Numbered from the stretch's first letter, positions 1 to 10,927 are shown. The stretch: DNA of 64,000 nucleotides from Bordetella genomosp. 12 (GCF_002261355.1 NZ_NEVU01000002.1:310001-374000), one strand, 5' to 3'. Program-made: numbers and translations. The notes: generated by a model from the sequence alone, not told the origin.

Positions 1-1
1 G

Positions 2-475
2 GATGCCGGCTCGCCCCTGAACGAACTGGCCGGCGGCAGCTTCCGTCCGGTCATCGGTGAACTGGACGACGGCATCAAGGCCAGCTCGGTCAAGCGCGTG
101 CTGGCTTGCTCGGGCAAGGTGTACTACGACCTGGTCAATGCCCGCCGCGAGCGCGAGATCGACAACGTGGCCATCGTCCGTGTCGAGCAGCTCTACCCCT
201 TCGCACACAAGGCGTTCGAAACCGAACTGCGCAAGTATCCGAAGGCGACGGAAGTGATCTGGGTGCAGGACGAGCCGCAGAACCAAGGTTCGTGGTTCTA
301 CGTCCAGCATCATCTGTACGAAAACATGTCCGAAGGCCAGAAGCTGGGTTATGCCGGCCGCGCCGCATCGGCCTCGCCTGCCGTGGGTTATCTGGCCAAG
401 CACCAGGAACAGCAGAAGGCGCTGATCGAGCAGGCTTTCACGCCCAAGTTCAAGGGCTTCGTGCTGACCAAGTAA
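2..475 (+). CDS. sucA: 2-oxoglutarate dehydrogenase E1, C-terminal part (partial)
   Basis: This is the last 157 codons of the thiamine-diphosphate-dependent E1 subunit, which decarboxylates 2-oxoglutarate in the TCA cycle. The frame is open from the window edge ([12 protein letters not shown]...) to a TAA stop. The C-terminal motif [14 protein letters not shown] near position 260 is typical of E1 oxoglutarate dehydrogenases. odhB (E2) begins 46 bp downstream, which is the usual operon order. Only the N-terminal part is missing, because of the window edge. Confidence 0.95.
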   Translation, partial: DAGSPLNELAGGSFRPVIGELDDGIKASSVKRVLACSGKVYYDLVNARREREIDNVAIVRVEQLYPFAHKAFETELRKYPKATEVIWVQDEPQNQGSWFYVQHHLYENMSEGQKLGYAGRAASASPAVGYLAKHQEQQKALIEQAFTPKFKGFVLTK

Positions 476-521
476 GCGCGGTCACGGATCACAGAACACT
501 CATCTAACGGAATTCATCACC

Positions 522-1745
522 ATGGCTATTACTGACGTTGTTGTCCCCCAGCTGTCCGAATCGGTGTCGGAAGCTACCCTGTTGACCTGGAAGAAGCAGC
601 CCGGCGCCGCTGTCGAGGCCGACGAGATCCTGATCGAAATCGAAACCGACAAGGTCGTGCTCGAAGTGCCGGCCCCCTCGTCGGGCGTGCTGGCCGAGAT
701 CGTCAAGGGTGACGGCAGCACCGTGACGTCGGGCGAACTGATCGCCCGCATCGACACCGCCGCCAAGGCCGCCGCTGCTCCGGCTCCCGCCGCGGCTGCC
801 GCGCCGGCTGCTGCTGCCGCCGCGCCGGCCGCTGCCGCCCCGGCTGCCGCCAGCACCTCGGCCGCCGGTGTGGCGTCGCCCGCCGCCGCCAAGATCCTCG
901 CCGAAAAGGGCGTGGATGCCGCCAACGTTGCCGGCAGCGGCCGCGATGGCCGCGTGACCAAGGGCGATGCCCTGGCCGCGGGCGCCGCCGCACCCGCCAA
1001 GAAGGCCGCCGCGCCTGTCGCGCCGCCCACGTTGTCGCTCGATGGCCGTCCGGAACAGCGCGTGCCCATGAGCCGCCTGCGCGCCCGCGTGGCCGAGCGC
1101 CTGCTGCAGTCGCAACAGGAAAACGCCATCCTGACGACCTTCAACGAGGTCAACATGCAGGCCGTTATCGACCTGCGCAACAAGTACAAGGACAAGTTCG
1201 AGAAGGAACACGGCGTCAAGCTGGGTTTCATGTCCTTCTTCGTCAAGGCAGCTGTCGCTGCCCTGAAGAAGTACCCGGTGATCAACGCCTCGGTCGACGG
1301 CAAGGACATCATCTACCACGGCTACTTCGACATCGGTATCGCTGTCGGCAGCCCGCGTGGCCTGGTGGTGCCCATTCTGCGCAACGCCGATCAACTGACC
1401 ATCGCTGAAATCGAGAAGACCATCGCCGACTTCGGCAAGCGCGCCGCCGACGGCAAGCTGGGCATCGAAGAAATGACGGGTGGCACCTTCTCCATCTCCA
1501 ACGGCGGCGTGTTCGGTTCGATGCTTTCGACCCCGATCATCAACCCGCCGCAATCGGCCATTCTGGGCGTGCATGCCACCAAGGAACGCGCTGTGGTCGA
1601 GAACGGCCAGATCGTCATCCGCCCGATGAACTACCTGGCCATGTCCTACGATCACCGCATCATCGACGGCCGCGAAGCCGTCCTGGGCCTGGTCGCCATG
1701 AAGGAAGCGCTGGAAGATCCGCAACGTCTGTTGCTGGACCTGTAA
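522..1745 (+). CDS. odhB: Dihydrolipoyl succinyltransferase, E2 of 2-oxoglutarate dehydrogenase
   Basis: The 407-residue E2 core transfers the succinyl group from lipoate to CoA. The N-terminal lipoyl domain (about residues 2-78) has the lipoylated lysine K44 in ETDKVVLEV. An Ala/Pro-rich hinge covers about residues 82-118. The E3-binding domain covers about 122-157 and the catalytic acyltransferase domain about 180-405. The catalytic HxxxD is visible as H378 and D382 in SYDHRIIDG. It lies between sucA and lpdA, and the three subunit genes form one operon. Length and domains are normal for the family. Confidence 0.97.
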   Translation: MAITDVVVPQLSESVSEATLLTWKKQPGAAVEADEILIEIETDKVVLEVPAPSSGVLAEIVKGDGSTVTSGELIARIDTAAKAAAAPAPAAAAAPAAAAAAPAAAAPAAASTSAAGVASPAAAKILAEKGVDAANVAGSGRDGRVTKGDALAAGAAAPAKKAAAPVAPPTLSLDGRPEQRVPMSRLRARVAERLLQSQQENAILTTFNEVNMQAVIDLRNKYKDKFEKEHGVKLGFMSFFVKAAVAALKKYPVINASVDGKDIIYHGYFDIGIAVGSPRGLVVPILRNADQLTIAEIEKTIADFGKRAADGKLGIEEMTGGTFSISNGGVFGSMLSTPIINPPQSAILGVHATKERAVVENGQIVIRPMNYLAMSYDHRIIDGREAVLGLVAMKEALEDPQRLLLDL

Positions 1746-1815
1746 TCCAGACCGGGGCGAGGCCGGGCGTGCGCGCCCGGCTCGTCTTTCTTCCTTTTTC
1801 CCTCGCGAGAACACT

Positions 1816-3243
<1,428 letters not shown>

Positions 3244-3270
3244 TCACGTCCGCGTCCTGACCCTTCGCGA

Positions 3271-3301
3271 CGCCGTCAATCCGTAAGGATTGGCGGCGTT
3301 T
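3271..3301 (+). terminator. Hairpin after lpdA, probable terminator
   Basis: A 12-bp stem pairs 3271-3282 (CGCCGTCAATCC) with 3287-3298 (GGATTGGCGGCG). It has one G-U wobble and a GTAA tetraloop, and only a short TTT follows. It lies between lpdA and zapE and probably ends the odh operon. The T-tract is weak, so efficiency is uncertain. Confidence 0.6.
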
Positions 3302-3320
3302 GCGCTATTAGAATTCCGCC

Positions 3321-4412
3321 ATGAACGCTCGCGAATACTACGAAAATGCCCTGTCTGAACGGGGTTACAAGCCCGATGCGGCGCAGTTGCGCGCGGTCGA
3401 GCGCTTGCAGCAGTACTACGATGATTGGGTGCGCTTCAAGGCGATGCGCTCCAACGCCTTGAAAAAACTCCTGAGCCGTCCCGAAGTGCCGCGTGGCGTG
3501 TATCTGTGGGGCGGGGTGGGGCGGGGCAAGAGCTTTCTGATGGACGCGTTTTACGCCACCGTGCCGGTGGTGCGCAAAACGCGGCTGCATTTCCATGAGT
3601 TCATGCGTGGTGTTCATCGCGAGCTGGAAAACGTCAAGGGTATGCAGGACCCCTTGGACGAAGTCGCCCGGCGCGTAGCCAAGCGTTACCGCCTCATCTG
3701 TTTTGATGAGTTTCACGTCTCCGACGTCGCCGACGCGATGATTCTGTACCGCCTGTTACTCAAGTTGTTCGAGTACGGCACGTCGTTCGTCATGACCTCG
3801 AATTACGAACCGTCGACGCTTTATCCCGAGGGCCTGCATCGCGACCGCATCCTGCCGGCCATCGAGTTGATCGAGAGCCGCATGGATATTCTGAACGTCG
3901 ATTCCGGGATCGACTATCGGCGCCGTTCGCTCGAGCAGGTGCAGTCTTACCATTATCCGCTGGACGAGGCCGCGCGGCAGGCGCTGCAGGAGGCCTTCAC
4001 CAAGCTGGCCGATACCGCGCCGCAGGATCCGTTGCTGCACATCGAGCACCGCGAGATCCGTGCCAAGGCGCTGGCCGGTTCGGTGGTGTGGTTTGATTTC
4101 GCCACGCTGTGCGGCGGGCCGCGTTCGCAGAATGACTACCTGGAACTGGCCAACCGTTTTCATGCGGTCATTTTGTCGGATGTGCCGCGCATGGGGCCGC
4201 GCCAGGCTTCGGAGGCTCGCCGCTTCACTTGGCTGATCGATGTGTTCTATGACCACAAGGTCAAGCTCATCATGTCGGCCGATTGCCCGCCCGAAGAGCT
4301 GTATACCGAGGGCGCACTGGCAAACGAGTTCCACCGCACGGTGTCGCGGATTCTGGAGATGCAGTCGCGCGAGTATATCGAGTCGGAGCGGCGCCAGATC
4401 GGCACGCTCTGA
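3321..4412 (+). CDS. zapE: Cell division protein ZapE (AFG1-like ATPase)
   Basis: This 363-residue P-loop ATPase of the ZapE/AFG1 family is known in enterobacteria as a Z-ring-associated protein and in mitochondria as a protein quality-control factor. The Walker A motif is GGVGRGKSFLMD near residue 70. A Walker B-like LICFDEFHV near residue 133 is family-typical. The family N-terminus (YYENALSERGYKPDAAQ) supports the start. It stands alone between two terminators. Its function in this organism is inferred from the family. Confidence 0.9.
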   Translation: MNAREYYENALSERGYKPDAAQLRAVERLQQYYDDWVRFKAMRSNALKKLLSRPEVPRGVYLWGGVGRGKSFLMDAFYATVPVVRKTRLHFHEFMRGVHRELENVKGMQDPLDEVARRVAKRYRLICFDEFHVSDVADAMILYRLLLKLFEYGTSFVMTSNYEPSTLYPEGLHRDRILPAIELIESRMDILNVDSGIDYRRRSLEQVQSYHYPLDEAARQALQEAFTKLADTAPQDPLLHIEHREIRAKALAGSVVWFDFATLCGGPRSQNDYLELANRFHAVILSDVPRMGPRQASEARRFTWLIDVFYDHKVKLIMSADCPPEELYTEGALANEFHRTVSRILEMQSREYIESERRQIGTL

Positions 4413-4428
4413 GCCCGGTCACCCCGTC

Positions 4429-4459
4429 CACCCCGCCTTTGAGCGGGGTGTTGTTTTTT
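4429..4459 (+). terminator. Rho-independent terminator after zapE
   Basis: A perfect 8-bp GC-rich stem pairs CACCCCGC (4429-4436) with GCGGGGTG (4443-4450). The loop is 6 nt and the run TTGTTTTTT (4451-4459) follows directly. This is a canonical intrinsic terminator just after zapE. Confidence 0.9.
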
Positions 4460-4494
4460 GGGCAGAGACCACAGTCTGGTGCCCAACAAAAGTT

Positions 4495-4513
4495 GATAAT
4501 GAAAGTTATTATC
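4495..4513 (+). promoter_or_regulatory. Fur box upstream of the ECF sigma gene
   Basis: The sequence GATAATGAAAGTTATTATC matches the classical 19-bp Fur consensus at 16 of 19 positions. It lies 38 bp upstream of the GTG start of the sigma factor gene. The iron-uptake unit downstream is therefore expected to be repressed by Fur with Fe2+ and induced in iron starvation. Confidence 0.88.
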
Positions 4514-4550
4514 AATACCATGCTGGGTTTGCTTTTCACTTTCAAGCATC

Positions 4551-5072
4551 GTGTCTTTCACTTCGAATGATGCCAACCCGCTGGCCGGCCCGACCGTCGA
4601 GCACCTGTACCGTGAGCATCGCCCCTGGTTGATGGGGTGGCTGCGGCGCAAGCTGGGCTGCGCGCATCATGCCGAAGACATGACGCAGGATGTGTTCACG
4701 CGGATTCTCCAAGGCAGCAAACAGATTCATGCCGGTCAGGCTCGGGCATTTCTGGTCACGGTCGCGCGCGGCATGGTGGTGGACCACTGGCGTCACCGTG
4801 CGCTGGAGAGCGCTTACCTCGAGTATCTGGCAGGTTTGCCGCAGGCCCATGCGCCCAGCGCCCAGGAGCGCCTGGAAATCATGCAGGCGCTCAGCGCGCT
4901 GGATCGCATGCTGGATGGATTGCCGGCGCGCGCGCGACAGGCTTTTCTGTTGTCGCAGCTCGATGGCCTGAGTTATGCCGAGATTGCCGCGCGCCTGGGC
5001 GTTTCCGTGAGTTCGGTGCAGCAGTACATGGTCAAGGCCATGAGTGCCTGCTACGAGGTGTTTCATGCTTGA
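4551..5072 (+). CDS. ECF sigma factor, FecI type
   Basis: This 173-residue extracytoplasmic-function sigma factor has region 2 at about residues 14-80 (HAEDMTQDVFTRIL and the WRHRALE end) and region 4 at about 115-170 (LDGLPARARQAFLLSQLDGLSYAEIAARLGVSVSSV). The start is GTG. A Fur box lies just upstream, and a FecR-type regulator overlaps its 3' end by 8 bp. In such cell-surface signalling systems, the substrate-loaded TonB receptor signals through FecR to free the sigma factor, which then transcribes the receptor gene. The layout resembles bupI-bupR-bfrZ and hurI-hurR-bhuR of Bordetella, but which ortholog it is cannot be decided here. Confidence 0.92.
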   Translation: MSFTSNDANPLAGPTVEHLYREHRPWLMGWLRRKLGCAHHAEDMTQDVFTRILQGSKQIHAGQARAFLVTVARGMVVDHWRHRALESAYLEYLAGLPQAHAPSAQERLEIMQALSALDRMLDGLPARARQAFLLSQLDGLSYAEIAARLGVSVSSVQQYMVKAMSACYEVFHA

Positions 5073-5979
5073 AGCGACAGCGCGCCAGGCCATCACATGG
5101 TGGGTGTTGTTGCAATCGGGGGCGGCCAGCGCGCACGACCGCGCTGGCCTGCAGGCCTGGTTGCATGCCGATGCCGGCCATCGCGAGGCCTGGGCACGCG
5201 TCTGCGAAGTGCAGCAGGGCGTGCGCCGGGTGCCTGCCTCTCTGGCTCGGGCGGCATTTCAGCCCGCTTCCCCGGCGCGGCGCACGGCATTGCGCGGCAT
5301 CGCCGCAGCGGCCGTGGCGGGCGCCACCGGGTGGGGCGTATACCGTCATACGCCCTGGCAACGGCTGGTCGCCGACCGCAGCACGGGCTTGGGCGAAGTG
5401 CGCAAGGTCGCGCTCGCCCCCGGGCTGGACATCACACTTTCCAGCGACACCGCGGTGCAGATCTCCCGCCATGGCGGCCAGCATCAGCTGCGTTTGTTGC
5501 GGGGTGAGTTGCTGGTGCAGGCCAAGGCCGCGAGTATGCAATTGGACACGGGCTATGGGCTGGCGCGCGCTGACCACGCCCGCCTGTGCGCGCGTCGTGG
5601 TCAGCGCGGTTGCGAGCTGCAACTGCTCGAGGGCGATCTGCTGCTGGAGCGCGATACGGACCGCATGCGGATACACGGCCCGCAAGGGCTGTGGCTGCCG
5701 GGTCACGGCGCGGTGCGCCGCCATTCGCCCGATCCCGACGCGGCGGCCTGGGTCGACGGGCTGGTCGTGGCGCATGACTGGCCCTTGCGGGTGCTGGTCG
5801 CGCGTCTGGCGCATCACCGCCACGGCGTCATACATCTCGATCCGGAGCTGGCCGAGCGCCGCGTCTCTGGTGTGTTTCCGCTCTTCGATGCCGAACTGGC
5901 TTTGCGGGCGGTCGGGCACAGCCTGCCCATCGCCGTGCAGCGGCGTGGGCCGTTCTGGCTGAGCGTCGGCCAGGCTTGA
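5065..5979 (+). CDS. FecR-family anti-sigma regulator
   Basis: This 304-residue inner-membrane sensor is the partner of the upstream ECF sigma factor. The N-terminal cytoplasmic DUF4880-like part (AITWWVLLQSGAASAHDRAGLQAWLHAD...HREAWARV) binds the sigma factor. A short hydrophobic segment (about residues 74-92, ALRGIAAAAVAGATGWGVY) is the probable membrane span. The periplasmic FecR domain follows (GEVRKVALAPGLDITLSSDTAV). The chosen ATG at 5065 overlaps the sigma stop, a coupled arrangement, and avoids the 7-residue upstream extension. Confidence 0.9.
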   Translation: MLEATARQAITWWVLLQSGAASAHDRAGLQAWLHADAGHREAWARVCEVQQGVRRVPASLARAAFQPASPARRTALRGIAAAAVAGATGWGVYRHTPWQRLVADRSTGLGEVRKVALAPGLDITLSSDTAVQISRHGGQHQLRLLRGELLVQAKAASMQLDTGYGLARADHARLCARRGQRGCELQLLEGDLLLERDTDRMRIHGPQGLWLPGHGAVRRHSPDPDAAAWVDGLVVAHDWPLRVLVARLAHHRHGVIHLDPELAERRVSGVFPLFDAELALRAVGHSLPIAVQRRGPFWLSVGQA

Positions 5980-6072
5980 TTCAGTTACATCTTTTTTTGC
6001 CCGGCGGCTGCAGGTTTGGCCGTCTCGTACGGAATGCCCTGTGACAGATTGATTTTGCTACAGGAGTGTTCC

Positions 6073-8532
6073 TTGTCCCGCCTCTCATCATCCTTCCGCG
6101 GCCAGCGCCTGGCCCGGCATATCCTGGCCGCCAGCCTGGCATTCTCAGCAGGCCTGAGCGCCTCGTCGGTGTGGGCTCAGGCCGCAGCCGCCAGCTATGA
6201 CGTGCCCGCCGGTCCTCTGGCCGACGCCCTGACTCGCTATGCCCGCGCCGCGGGCGCTGTCCTTTCGTTTGATCCGGCACGTTTGCGCGGTTTGTCGACG
6301 GCCGGCCTCAAGGGCGAGTATGGCATCGCGGAGGGGTTCGCCCGGCTGCTGGCCGGCAGCGGCCTGCAGGCCCATCAGGGCAGCGACGGCGTGTGGAGCA
6401 TTCAGCCTGCCGCGGGGGCGCAGACGCTGGCACCCATCGCGGTGACGGGGCTGGATGGCGCCTCGGCGCCGGTGTTCGGCTATGTGGCCAAAGCCAGCCA
6501 GAGCGCCACCAAGACCGACACGCCGCTGATCGAGACACCGCAATCGATCTCCGTCATCACACGCGACCAGATGACCGAGCAGGGCGCCCAGTCGCTCAAT
6601 CAAGTGTTGCGCTATACGGCGGGTGTGGCCACCGAGACACGCGGCGCGACCGCCACGCGGCTGGATCAGTTCACCGTGCGCGGCTTTTCGGCTTCGACCT
6701 ATCTGGATGGCATGCGGGTCTTTGGCGGTCGCGACGCCTTGCCGCAGGTGGACGCCTATCGTCTGGAGCGGGTCGATGTCTTGAAAGGCCCGTCTTCGGT
6801 CATGTACGGCCAGGGCGGCCCGGGCGGCGTGGTCAACCAGGTCAGCAAGCGTCCGCTGGACGAGCGTTACAACGAGGTCGAGGTCCAGGCGGGCAATTAC
6901 CATTTGCGCCGCTTGAACATGGATTTCAGCGGCCCCATCGATGAGGACGCCACGCTGCTGTATCGACTGACCGGTTCGGCCTATGACGCCAACGGCCAGA
7001 TTGCGCACACGAAGGAGCAGCGTTACTTCATCGCACCGGCCTTTACCTGGCGGCCCAGCGCGGATACCAGCCTGACCGTCCTGACCCAGTTCCAGCACGA
7101 TCCGGACATGGGCTCTTATGGCGCGGCACCGCCCATGCGCACGGTCATGTCGGCGCCGGATGGACGCAAGCTGCCTGCCCATTACTACGATGGCGATGCG
7201 GATTTCGAAAAGAGCGACCGTAAGAGCTACTCGCTCGGCTATGTTTTCGAGCATCGTTTCAATGACATTTTCAAGGCGAGCCAGAGCCTGCGCTTTCAGC
7301 ATTCGGAAGGGGTGTATCGCAGTGTTTACGGCGCGAGTTCGCGCTATTTCGGATACACCGGGCCGGATTATCTCTATCAACAGCGCTCGTCGATCGCCAC
7401 CGATGTCGATGTCGATGCGTTCACGATCGACAACAATCTGCAGGCCAATTTGCGCACCGGGCCGCTCAGCCACACCGTCCTGCTCGGTTTCGATTATCAG
7501 CACATCCACACCGATACGCTGGCCGGCTACGGGACTGCGCCCGCGCTGAATGTCTTCAATCCGGATTACCACATGAATATCGCCGTGCCGGCGTTTTCTT
7601 CGGATCAGACTCAGCGTCAGCTGCAGACCGGCCTGTATGCCCAGGATCAGATCAAGTGGGATCGACTGTCCCTGCTGCTGGGCGGGCGCTACGACTGGGC
7701 GCGCACGCACACGGGCACCGACAACCTCGCCACCAACCGCCACTCCAGCTCCTCGCTGGCCGCGGAGGCCTTCACGGGGCGCGCGGGCCTGATTTACAAC
7801 TTCGACAATGGCCTGGCACCCTATGCCAGCTACAGCGAGTCCTTCGAGCCGCAATCGGGAACGGGCTGGAACAACCAGGCCTTCAAGCCGATCGAGGGCA
7901 AGCAGTATGAAATCGGCCTGAAGTATCAGCCGGAGGGCGCCAATACCCTGATCACCCTGGCCGCCTTCGATATCCGGCGCGACAATATGTTGACGACCGA
8001 CCCGGATCCCACGCATATGTGCGGCAGCGGGCGTTGCCAGATCCAGGCGGGCCAGGTGCGCACCAAGGGCTTTGAACTCGAAGGCAAGGCCGAGGTGCTG
8101 CGCGGTCTATCGGTGACGGCGGCCTACACCTATCTGGACAACAAGTACGAGAAAGCCAATGCCGACACCGCAGGCCTGAACCTCAAGGGCCACCGTCCGG
8201 CCGGCGTGCCGGCGCATCAGGCCTCATTGTGGACACGGTATCAGTTGCAGGAGGGCGCGCTGGCCGGTCTGGGCATGGGCGCTGGTGTCCGTTATCTGGG
8301 CAGCTCCTGGGGTAATGACAACAATACCTACAAAGTGCCTTCGACCACGCTGGTCGATCTGATGCTGGACTATGACCTGGGCCGGATGACCGCTACGCTC
8401 AAGGGCATGCAGGTGGCGCTGAACGTGAGCAATCTGTTCAACAAGGAATACATCGCCACGTGCAGCGGCGACGCCTGGTGCTGGTTCGGGTATCAGCGCA
8501 CGATCAAGGCCAGCCTGCGTTACCGCTGGTAG
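6073..8532 (+). CDS. TonB-dependent siderophore receptor with STN signalling domain
   Basis: This outer-membrane receptor imports a ferric siderophore with TonB energy. The start is TTG at 6073, preceded by AGGAG (6062-6066) at 6 nt spacing; the upstream ATG at 6016 in the same frame has no such site. The 819-residue product has a signal peptide ending at VWAQA, then an STN domain (SYDVPAGPLADALTRYARAAG...), a TonB-box-like LAPIAVTG, a plug (SATKTDTPLIETPQSISVIT) and a 22-strand barrel ending in the aromatic ...ASLRYRW. The STN domain marks it as a transducer that talks to the upstream FecR. The substrate is not predictable from sequence alone. Confidence 0.94.
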   Translation: MSRLSSSFRGQRLARHILAASLAFSAGLSASSVWAQAAAASYDVPAGPLADALTRYARAAGAVLSFDPARLRGLSTAGLKGEYGIAEGFARLLAGSGLQAHQGSDGVWSIQPAAGAQTLAPIAVTGLDGASAPVFGYVAKASQSATKTDTPLIETPQSISVITRDQMTEQGAQSLNQVLRYTAGVATETRGATATRLDQFTVRGFSASTYLDGMRVFGGRDALPQVDAYRLERVDVLKGPSSVMYGQGGPGGVVNQVSKRPLDERYNEVEVQAGNYHLRRLNMDFSGPIDEDATLLYRLTGSAYDANGQIAHTKEQRYFIAPAFTWRPSADTSLTVLTQFQHDPDMGSYGAAPPMRTVMSAPDGRKLPAHYYDGDADFEKSDRKSYSLGYVFEHRFNDIFKASQSLRFQHSEGVYRSVYGASSRYFGYTGPDYLYQQRSSIATDVDVDAFTIDNNLQANLRTGPLSHTVLLGFDYQHIHTDTLAGYGTAPALNVFNPDYHMNIAVPAFSSDQTQRQLQTGLYAQDQIKWDRLSLLLGGRYDWARTHTGTDNLATNRHSSSSLAAEAFTGRAGLIYNFDNGLAPYASYSESFEPQSGTGWNNQAFKPIEGKQYEIGLKYQPEGANTLITLAAFDIRRDNMLTTDPDPTHMCGSGRCQIQAGQVRTKGFELEGKAEVLRGLSVTAAYTYLDNKYEKANADTAGLNLKGHRPAGVPAHQASLWTRYQLQEGALAGLGMGAGVRYLGSSWGNDNNTYKVPSTTLVDLMLDYDLGRMTATLKGMQVALNVSNLFNKEYIATCSGDAWCWFGYQRTIKASLRYRW

Positions 8533-8540
8533 GCCGGATG

Positions 8541-8561
8541 GCGGGGGCGTTCCGCCCCCGC
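8541..8561 (+). terminator. GC hairpin after the TonB receptor gene
   Basis: A perfect 9-bp stem pairs GCGGGGGCG (8541-8549) with CGCCCCCGC (8553-8561) around a 3-nt loop, 9 bp after the receptor stop. No T-tract follows, so it may be an attenuator or mRNA-stabilising hairpin rather than a full terminator. Confidence 0.5.
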
Positions 8562-8576
8562 CGCATCATTCAATTA

Positions 8577-8595
8577 GGAATGATTATAATTTGCA
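8577..8595 (+). promoter_or_regulatory. Possible second Fur box
   Basis: The AT-rich stretch around AGGAATGATTATAATTTGC matches the Fur consensus at about 12-13 of 19 positions. It sits in the gap between the receptor and the DUF3649 gene. With the preceding hairpin it suggests that the three membrane-protein genes have their own iron-regulated promoter. The match is moderate. Confidence 0.4.
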
Positions 8596-8643
8596 GATCT
8601 TGCTAGCCGTGATTTCCTCACGGCCCTTTTCTTTGGCATCAAA

Positions 8644-8940
8644 GTGAAAGCTCCCAATACCGGCGCGGGTCTGCTGCGCTATCGTTTTGCCGTCGCCTCG
8701 CGTGCCGTCGCCGCCATCGGTGGCGGCTATTTGCTGGCGTCGGCCGCCGCGGCCTGTCTTGCTGTCTGGCTGCCCTTGTCGCGCGTCGATGCCGTGGTCA
8801 CGGCGCAGATGCTGTCTTTTGTGGTGTATGCCTGCGCGGTCATCTGGGTGTTTGCCACCTATAACGCCTGGCGTGCCTGGGGTGGCATCCTCATCCCGAC
8901 CCTCGTGCTGGGCGGGCTGTACTGGATGGGCGCGCGATGA
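8644..8940 (+). CDS. DUF3649 family membrane protein, iron uptake
   Basis: This 98-residue protein has three hydrophobic segments (about residues 20-42, 52-70 and 76-95). It belongs to the DUF3649 group commonly found between TonB receptors and PepSY proteins. The start is GTG at 8644. The stop overlaps the next ATG (ATGA at 8937). Its role is unknown; context suggests help in handling iron or siderophore at the inner membrane. Confidence 0.8.
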   Translation: MKAPNTGAGLLRYRFAVASRAVAAIGGGYLLASAAAACLAVWLPLSRVDAVVTAQMLSFVVYACAVIWVFATYNAWRAWGGILIPTLVLGGLYWMGAR

Positions 8941-10550
8941 GTGCTGCGAAATCCGCCGCTAAGCGGCATCCGCAGGCCGAGGGCCTGCGTCAGGCCATGT
9001 CCTGGCTGCATACCTGGTCGGGCTTGATTTTCGGTTGGGTCCTGTTTGCCATGTTCCTGACGGGAACGCTGGCGTTCTTCCGGCCCGAGATCACCCGCTG
9101 GATGCAGCCCGAGATCACCACGCAGATGGCGCCGGCGCTCACCTCCGTGGAGACGGCCGAGCGTTATCTGAGCGAACACGCGGGCAATGCCTCACGCTGG
9201 TTCATCAGCATCCCGAGTGAGCGCGAACCCTATATCTCCGCGACGTATCTGCGTCCCAAGCCGCCTCCTGGCGAACGCGGCTTCAAGCGCGTGCAGATCG
9301 ATCCGGCCAGCGGGCAGGAGATCACCGGGCGGGCGACGCGAGGGGGAGACTTCTTCTATCGCTTCCATTTCGAGCTTGAGATGGGTTTCCCGTGGGGGCG
9401 CTGGCTGGCGAGCATCGCCGGCATGTTCATGCTGGTGGCCATCATCAGCGGAGTGATCACGCACAAGAAAATCTTCGCGGATTTCTTTACCTTCCGGCCG
9501 CGCAAGGGCGGGCAGCGCGCCTGGATGGACGGGCACAACGCGCTGTCGGTGCTGGGTTTGCCGTTTCACCTGATGATCACTTTCAGCGGCCTGGTGCTAT
9601 TCATGGCCATGCTCATGCCCGCGGGCATCGTGGCGGCGTATGACAATGAACGCGCCTATTTCGACGAGCTGTTTCCGGCCTTCGCTCAAACGCCGGCCAA
9701 GAACGCCGCCGCGCCGCTCACGCCGCTGGCACCGCTGGTGCAGCAGGCCGAGTCGCTCTGGGAGGGGGGGCATGCCGGCCGACTGGTGGTCAATCATCCG
9801 GGCGACGCCGGGGCCACCGTGACCGTCACGCGTGCGACCTCCGATCGCGTGTCCTATGGCCGTCTCGCGCCGTCGGTCACCTTTGACGGCGTCACCGGTC
9901 AGATCATCAAGCACAACGACGCCGAGAGCGCCGTGGCGACCACGGCGGGCACCATCGTCGGGCTGCACCTGGGCCTGTTTGCCCAGCCGCTGTTGCGCTG
10001 GTTTTACTTTCTCGTGAGCCTGGCCGGCACGGCCATGGTGGGCACCGGCCTGGTGCTGTGGGTGGCCAAGCGGCGCCAGAAGCTGCCCGCCGGCAAGGGC
10101 GACACGTTCTCGCTGCGGGTGGTCGATGCGCTTAACGCCGGTACGGTGGCGGGCGTGTTCCTCGGCGTGGCGGCATTTTTCCTGGCCAATCGCCTGCTGC
10201 CGGTCGACTTGCCGCAGCACGAGGCTTGGGAAGGGCGCTGCTTCTTCATTGCCTGGGGAGCAAGCCTGATCTATGCCTTCATGCGCTATCGCACCAAGTG
10301 GCGCGATCTCATGACGCTGGCTGCCTTGGCTTTCCTGCTGGTTCCGGTGGTCAATGCACTGACCACCACGCGCCATCTCGGCGTGTCGTTGCGCGATGGC
10401 GATTGGGTCATGGCGGGGTTCGACCTCACCTGCCTGGCGGCAGCGCTGTTGCTGGGCTGGATCGCGCGCCGCTGCGCGCGCAAGAAGGCGGTGGCGCCGC
10501 GCAAGCAACGCGTCGCCGTGGAAAAAAATGCGCTGGAGGGCCGGGGATGA
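8937..10550 (+). CDS. PepSY-associated transmembrane protein
   Basis: This 537-residue inner-membrane protein of the PepSY-TM family has an early transmembrane helix (LHTWSGLIFGWVLFAMFLTGTLAFF, about residues 22-46). A periplasmic PepSY-type region, a second helix pair (about 155-175 and 205-230) and several C-terminal helices follow. The family often accompanies siderophore receptors and several members are proposed ferric-siderophore reductases. Both ends overlap neighbours by 4 bp, so the three genes are translationally coupled. Reductase activity is inference. Confidence 0.87.
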   Translation: MSAAKSAAKRHPQAEGLRQAMSWLHTWSGLIFGWVLFAMFLTGTLAFFRPEITRWMQPEITTQMAPALTSVETAERYLSEHAGNASRWFISIPSEREPYISATYLRPKPPPGERGFKRVQIDPASGQEITGRATRGGDFFYRFHFELEMGFPWGRWLASIAGMFMLVAIISGVITHKKIFADFFTFRPRKGGQRAWMDGHNALSVLGLPFHLMITFSGLVLFMAMLMPAGIVAAYDNERAYFDELFPAFAQTPAKNAAAPLTPLAPLVQQAESLWEGGHAGRLVVNHPGDAGATVTVTRATSDRVSYGRLAPSVTFDGVTGQIIKHNDAESAVATTAGTIVGLHLGLFAQPLLRWFYFLVSLAGTAMVGTGLVLWVAKRRQKLPAGKGDTFSLRVVDALNAGTVAGVFLGVAAFFLANRLLPVDLPQHEAWEGRCFFIAWGASLIYAFMRYRTKWRDLMTLAALAFLLVPVVNALTTTRHLGVSLRDGDWVMAGFDLTCLAAALLLGWIARRCARKKAVAPRKQRVAVEKNALEGRG

Positions 10551-10885
10551 ACGCCGACGCTTTTTGCCTGGCTTATGCGGGCTTTACCGCGCTATCCATG
10601 GCCATGGATAGACATTTCGAGGATGTCTTCGACCGCCCGCTGTCGGTCGGGCTGCGCCGCAGCCTGCGTCTGGGCGGCACACTGGCGCTGGCGGTATCGC
10701 TGCTGCTTTGCGCCCGGCTGCATGGCTGGTCTTATGGCAGTGTGCTCTGGATCGGCATGTTGTCGCTGTCAGGCCTGGTGCTGATCTGGATCATGACCTA
10801 TCGTCCCCGCCTCGCCTGGGGGGCAGGCGCGGCGTGTCTGGCGGTCGCGCCGGTGTTTACCGCGCTGGCAGGGCTGGCACGGTAA
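10547..10885 (+). CDS. DUF3325 family membrane protein
   Basis: This 112-residue protein has about three transmembrane helices (LRLGGTLALAVSLLLCARLH, VLWIGMLSLSGLVLIWIMTY, LAVAPVFTALAGLA). Its start ATG overlaps the PepSY stop (ATGA). It matches the DUF3325 proteins that regularly end receptor-DUF3649-PepSY operons. The individual function is unknown. It is the last gene of this iron unit; trpS follows 42 bp later. Confidence 0.82.
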   Translation: MNADAFCLAYAGFTALSMAMDRHFEDVFDRPLSVGLRRSLRLGGTLALAVSLLLCARLHGWSYGSVLWIGMLSLSGLVLIWIMTYRPRLAWGAGAACLAVAPVFTALAGLAR

Positions 10886-10927
10886 ACTGAGCGCTTGTCC
10901 GTCTCTGGCCGCTTACCGCTTCGTGTC

